Of a stretch of DNA of 7,231 nt, positions 5,441-7,231 are shown one piece after another. The number at the start of each line of letters is the position of its first letter. Position 1 is the stretch's first letter. Origin of the DNA: Chitinophagales bacterium. Its GTDB lineage: Bacteria > Bacteroidota > Bacteroidia > Chitinophagales > UBA10324. The stretch is taken from positions 1 through 7,231 of the forward strand of contig JACCZZ010000353.1 of the NCBI GenBank assembly GCA_013695715.1, given 5' to 3'. The notes beneath the pieces are model-generated. The model was not told where the DNA came from and did not search any database. It worked only from the letters and a program-made list of their open reading frames with translations. Both the position numbers and the translations under genes were made by a program.

Positions 5441-6439
5441 TCATTTAGTTGCTATAGTTTGTTCCAAGTCCCCGCGTATGCCTTCTCTGATCGCCCTACA
5501 AAAAACTTTGAACTCCTGCAACTTACCTGAAGCAAATGCAATAAAAAACACGTATAAACTATATATAAGGATGTTTATTATAAATAGTACGGGATTGGTT
5601 ACTAAGTTGTACTTAGCAAAATATGTATAGTTTCTTATTGTATAGTATGGTCGGAAATCTGCCTGTTGTAAATACCTGGATTTGAATAATCCCTGCTGCG
5701 TTTTAATGATCCAAGAATCATCAATATCGACAATCTCACTTTCGGAAATTAACCAGATTTCTCCCCCTGTTTTGGTAATCCGATATGTAAATTCAAAGTC
5801 ATCCACATACACAAAGAAACGTTCATCTGGGAGACCTATTTTAAATAGTATATTCTTATGAAAAAACAAACCACCATAGGGAGCCATAGGAATTTTAATA
5901 CTTTCTAATAAAGTACCTTTTTTTAAGAATTTTTTTCTGGAAATTTTATAAATTATTATATTCACAAGTTCAACGATTCCAAAGCCAAGAAATAAATTAC
6001 CTCTGGGAAAAACCATCTTGACAGGTAGGCCATGTGCCGCATCCATTAAATACTTCCTATCTTTTCTAATAGATAGCAACGCCCTAGATTCGTTTTTATC
6101 ATGGCATGAGATTAAGCTCCAATATTTTAATAGTACTCTACTGGCATTTGGAAGTGGTAAGTTGTCATCGTCTAATAACCAAATTAAATTAACCTTGTTT
6201 AACTCAGCAAGGTAGCTCAACCCAATATTATATGCCTTTGCCGATCCATAGTTCTTATCAAGGTTTAGAAGCTTAATTTTAGATGTATTTAGTTCGCTAA
6301 CAAGTAAACTGATATTATATGAAACATCATTATTAACAATTAAGATGAAGGATATAGTTTCATCTTCAATCAATCGCATTAAAACTCTATTGAGCAAATG
6401 CCATCTGTTTCCATAGGTTACCGTTAAAACTGATATCAT
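5441..6439 (-). CDS. GT2-family glycosyltransferase (rhamnosyl/galactofuranosyl-transferase-like)
   Basis: This 332-residue inverting GT-A fold enzyme would transfer a sugar from a nucleotide donor to a growing surface glycan. The N-terminus ISVLTVTYGNRWHLLNRVL (2-20) is the typical GT2 first strand and helix. ILIVNND (32-38) and NYGSAKAYNIGL (63-74) form the nucleotide site. LIWLLDDDN (85-93) carries the metal-binding Asp cluster. APYGGLFFHK (186-195) and FFVYVDDFEFTYR (208-220) hold the acceptor and catalytic-base region, as in RfbF/GlfT2-like members. YYTIRNYTYFAKYN (265-278) is also typical of that group. Residues about 281-303 are hydrophobic and may be a membrane segment; 149-165 is a second hydrophobic patch. 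The ATG at 6439 overlaps the upstream glycosyltransferase stop by 4 nt (ATGA), so the two are probably translationally coupled. Donor and acceptor cannot be read from the sequence. GC content is clearly lower than in the upstream partner gene. Confidence 0.92.
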   Translation of the reverse strand: MISVLTVTYGNRWHLLNRVLMRLIEDETISFILIVNNDVSYNISLLVSELNTSKIKLLNLDKNYGSAKAYNIGLSYLAELNKVNLIWLLDDDNLPLPNASRVLLKYWSLISCHDKNESRALLSIRKDRKYLMDAAHGLPVKMVFPRGNLFLGFGIVELVNIIIYKISRKKFLKKGTLLESIKIPMAPYGGLFFHKNILFKIGLPDERFFVYVDDFEFTYRITKTGGEIWLISESEIVDIDDSWIIKTQQGLFKSRYLQQADFRPYYTIRNYTYFAKYNLVTNPVLFIINILIYSLYVFFIAFASGKLQEFKVFCRAIREGIRGDLEQTIATK

Positions 6440-7231
6440 TCATCTCTTATTTCGTTCAATATACTGCTAACTTGACTTGCACATTTCTGTCGGGAATAAA
6501 TTTGTTCTCCGCTATTAATAGAAATTAGTTGATGTTTTTGGAATAAAACATATAACACCTTCAAGTGTTTCTTCATCCCCTCTTTATCATCAAAGTCAAA
6601 TGCTTCTCCTGCTTTTGTTTCAGATAGAATGCTGGCTGCATCACCATTTGAAGGCCCAACACATATTATTGGCCTCTGGGCAGCAAGGTACTCAAACAAC
6701 TTGCCTGGAATATGACCTTTTGCATTTGGAACATCATTTAATACAAGGAGTAATACGGAGGCATTTACCTGCATCTGCAAAGCCTCTTCATGAGGTAAAT
6801 ATTTTTTATTCTCTACAAAAGCCGATAATCCCATAGATTTCAATTCATCAAGAACAGCAAAATCTACTTTCCCTGCAAGGCGAATAACAAGGTCGGTTTT
6901 TAAAGTAGGTATTTCCTCATTTAACTCCTTTACAGCCGTCCAAAAATGGATAAGCTTTCTTTCGACACTGAGCAATCCAATGTGTGTGATTGAAAACTTT
7001 TTATCAGGCTTTCGCACAAGACCTTCATAATCCTGCTCATCATATCCATTTGTTACCACATGAACTTCACGGTTTGCTATCTCGCCAAGCTCAGCGGCCC
7101 AGTGCCAGCTTACAGTTGTTACCTTATCTGCTGTTTTCAATACATCCTTTTCAAGACGGTGATGTTTAGCATCGGCCCATCGGGTAAGCATTAGCTGACC
7201 ATAAAAATCAATCGTAGTCCATGGATCACGA
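6436..7231 (-). CDS. GT4-family (GT-B fold) glycosyltransferase, 5' truncated by window edge
   Basis: The visible 264 residues are the C-terminal two-thirds or so of a GT-B glycosyltransferase. The frame is open past the ATG at 7191 to base 7230 and encodes RDPWTTIDFYGQL before it. RDPWT is a conserved internal motif of this group, so the true start lies beyond the right edge. Further landmarks in visible coordinates are LEKDVLKTADKVTTVSWHWA (26-45), the VTNGYD loop (59-64), THIGLL (82-87, start of the donor-binding domain), IRLAGKVD (116-123), YLPHEEALQMQ (144-154), and the donor-site helix GKLFEYLAAQRPIICVGP (176-193). It likely retains anomeric configuration and acts on the cytoplasmic face during surface-polysaccharide assembly. 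The stop TGA overlaps the next gene's ATG (ATGA). Samples of this gene are about 38-52% GC, higher than its minus-strand neighbours. The sugar specificity is unknown. Confidence 0.92.
   Translation of the reverse strand, partial: RDPWTTIDFYGQLMLTRWADAKHHRLEKDVLKTADKVTTVSWHWAAELGEIANREVHVVTNGYDEQDYEGLVRKPDKKFSITHIGLLSVERKLIHFWTAVKELNEEIPTLKTDLVIRLAGKVDFAVLDELKSMGLSAFVENKKYLPHEEALQMQVNASVLLLVLNDVPNAKGHIPGKLFEYLAAQRPIICVGPSNGDAASILSETKAGEAFDFDDKEGMKKHLKVLYVLFQKHQLISINSGEQIYSRQKCASQVSSILNEIRDE

Noticed and set aside
6018..6215. 65-codon plus-strand frame inside the GT2 gene
   Set aside because: It is antisense to the metal-binding region of a clear GT2 enzyme and has no independent support.
6600..6836. 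78-codon plus-strand frame inside the GT4 gene
   Set aside because: It is antisense to the conserved donor-binding domain; the leucine- and histidine-rich translation is an artefact of the opposite strand.

Overview
The window looks like part of a Bacteroidota genome (Flavobacteriia/Sphingobacteriia/Chitinophagia-like). Two lines of evidence support this. First, two secreted proteins end in the two classes of type IX secretion system (T9SS) sorting domain: a type A tail at 283-364 of the left fragment, and a type B ('gliding motility-associated') tail on the central gene. Second, the DNA is AT-rich and most starts lack a Shine-Dalgarno sequence. I found no tRNA, rRNA, CRISPR array, riboswitch or intact mobile element.

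Layout from left to right. (1) Bases 1-1095 (+) hold the 3' part of a LamG-like secreted T9SS cargo protein, truncated by the left edge. (2) Bases 1222-1983 and 2071-2880 (-) hold two class I SAM-dependent methyltransferases of different subfamilies in tandem; both resemble enzymes found in surface-polysaccharide clusters. (3) Bases 2881-3189 are a divergent intergenic region of about 310 bp with a perfect 9-bp inverted repeat and a repeated CTTTACTTG motif. (4) Bases 3190-5418 (+) encode a 742-residue exported protein. It has a signal peptide, six cysteine-bearing Ig/PKD-like repeats with a period of about 75 residues, a carbohydrate-binding-like domain inserted inside the first repeat, and a T9SS type B tail. 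(5) Bases 5441-6439 and 6436-7231 (-) hold a GT2 and a GT4 glycosyltransferase with a 4-nt start/stop overlap; the GT4 runs off the right edge.

How the genes may work together (inference): the minus-strand genes (two methyltransferases, two glycosyltransferases) look like part of a locus for O-antigen, capsule or another cell-surface glycan, with the methyltransferases perhaps capping or decorating sugars. The two plus-strand genes encode T9SS cargo proteins that would be displayed on, or released from, the same surface. The central cargo gene interrupts the minus-strand series and faces the opposite way. In well-studied Bacteroidota, T9SS cargo can be attached to a lipopolysaccharide, so the arrangement is suggestive, but the sequence does not prove a functional link.

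The most notable points are the domain nested inside the first Ig-like repeat, the very regular cysteine ladder, the inverted repeat over the likely methyltransferase promoter, and the jump in GC content at the GT4 gene. None of these amounts to a clearly new biological system.
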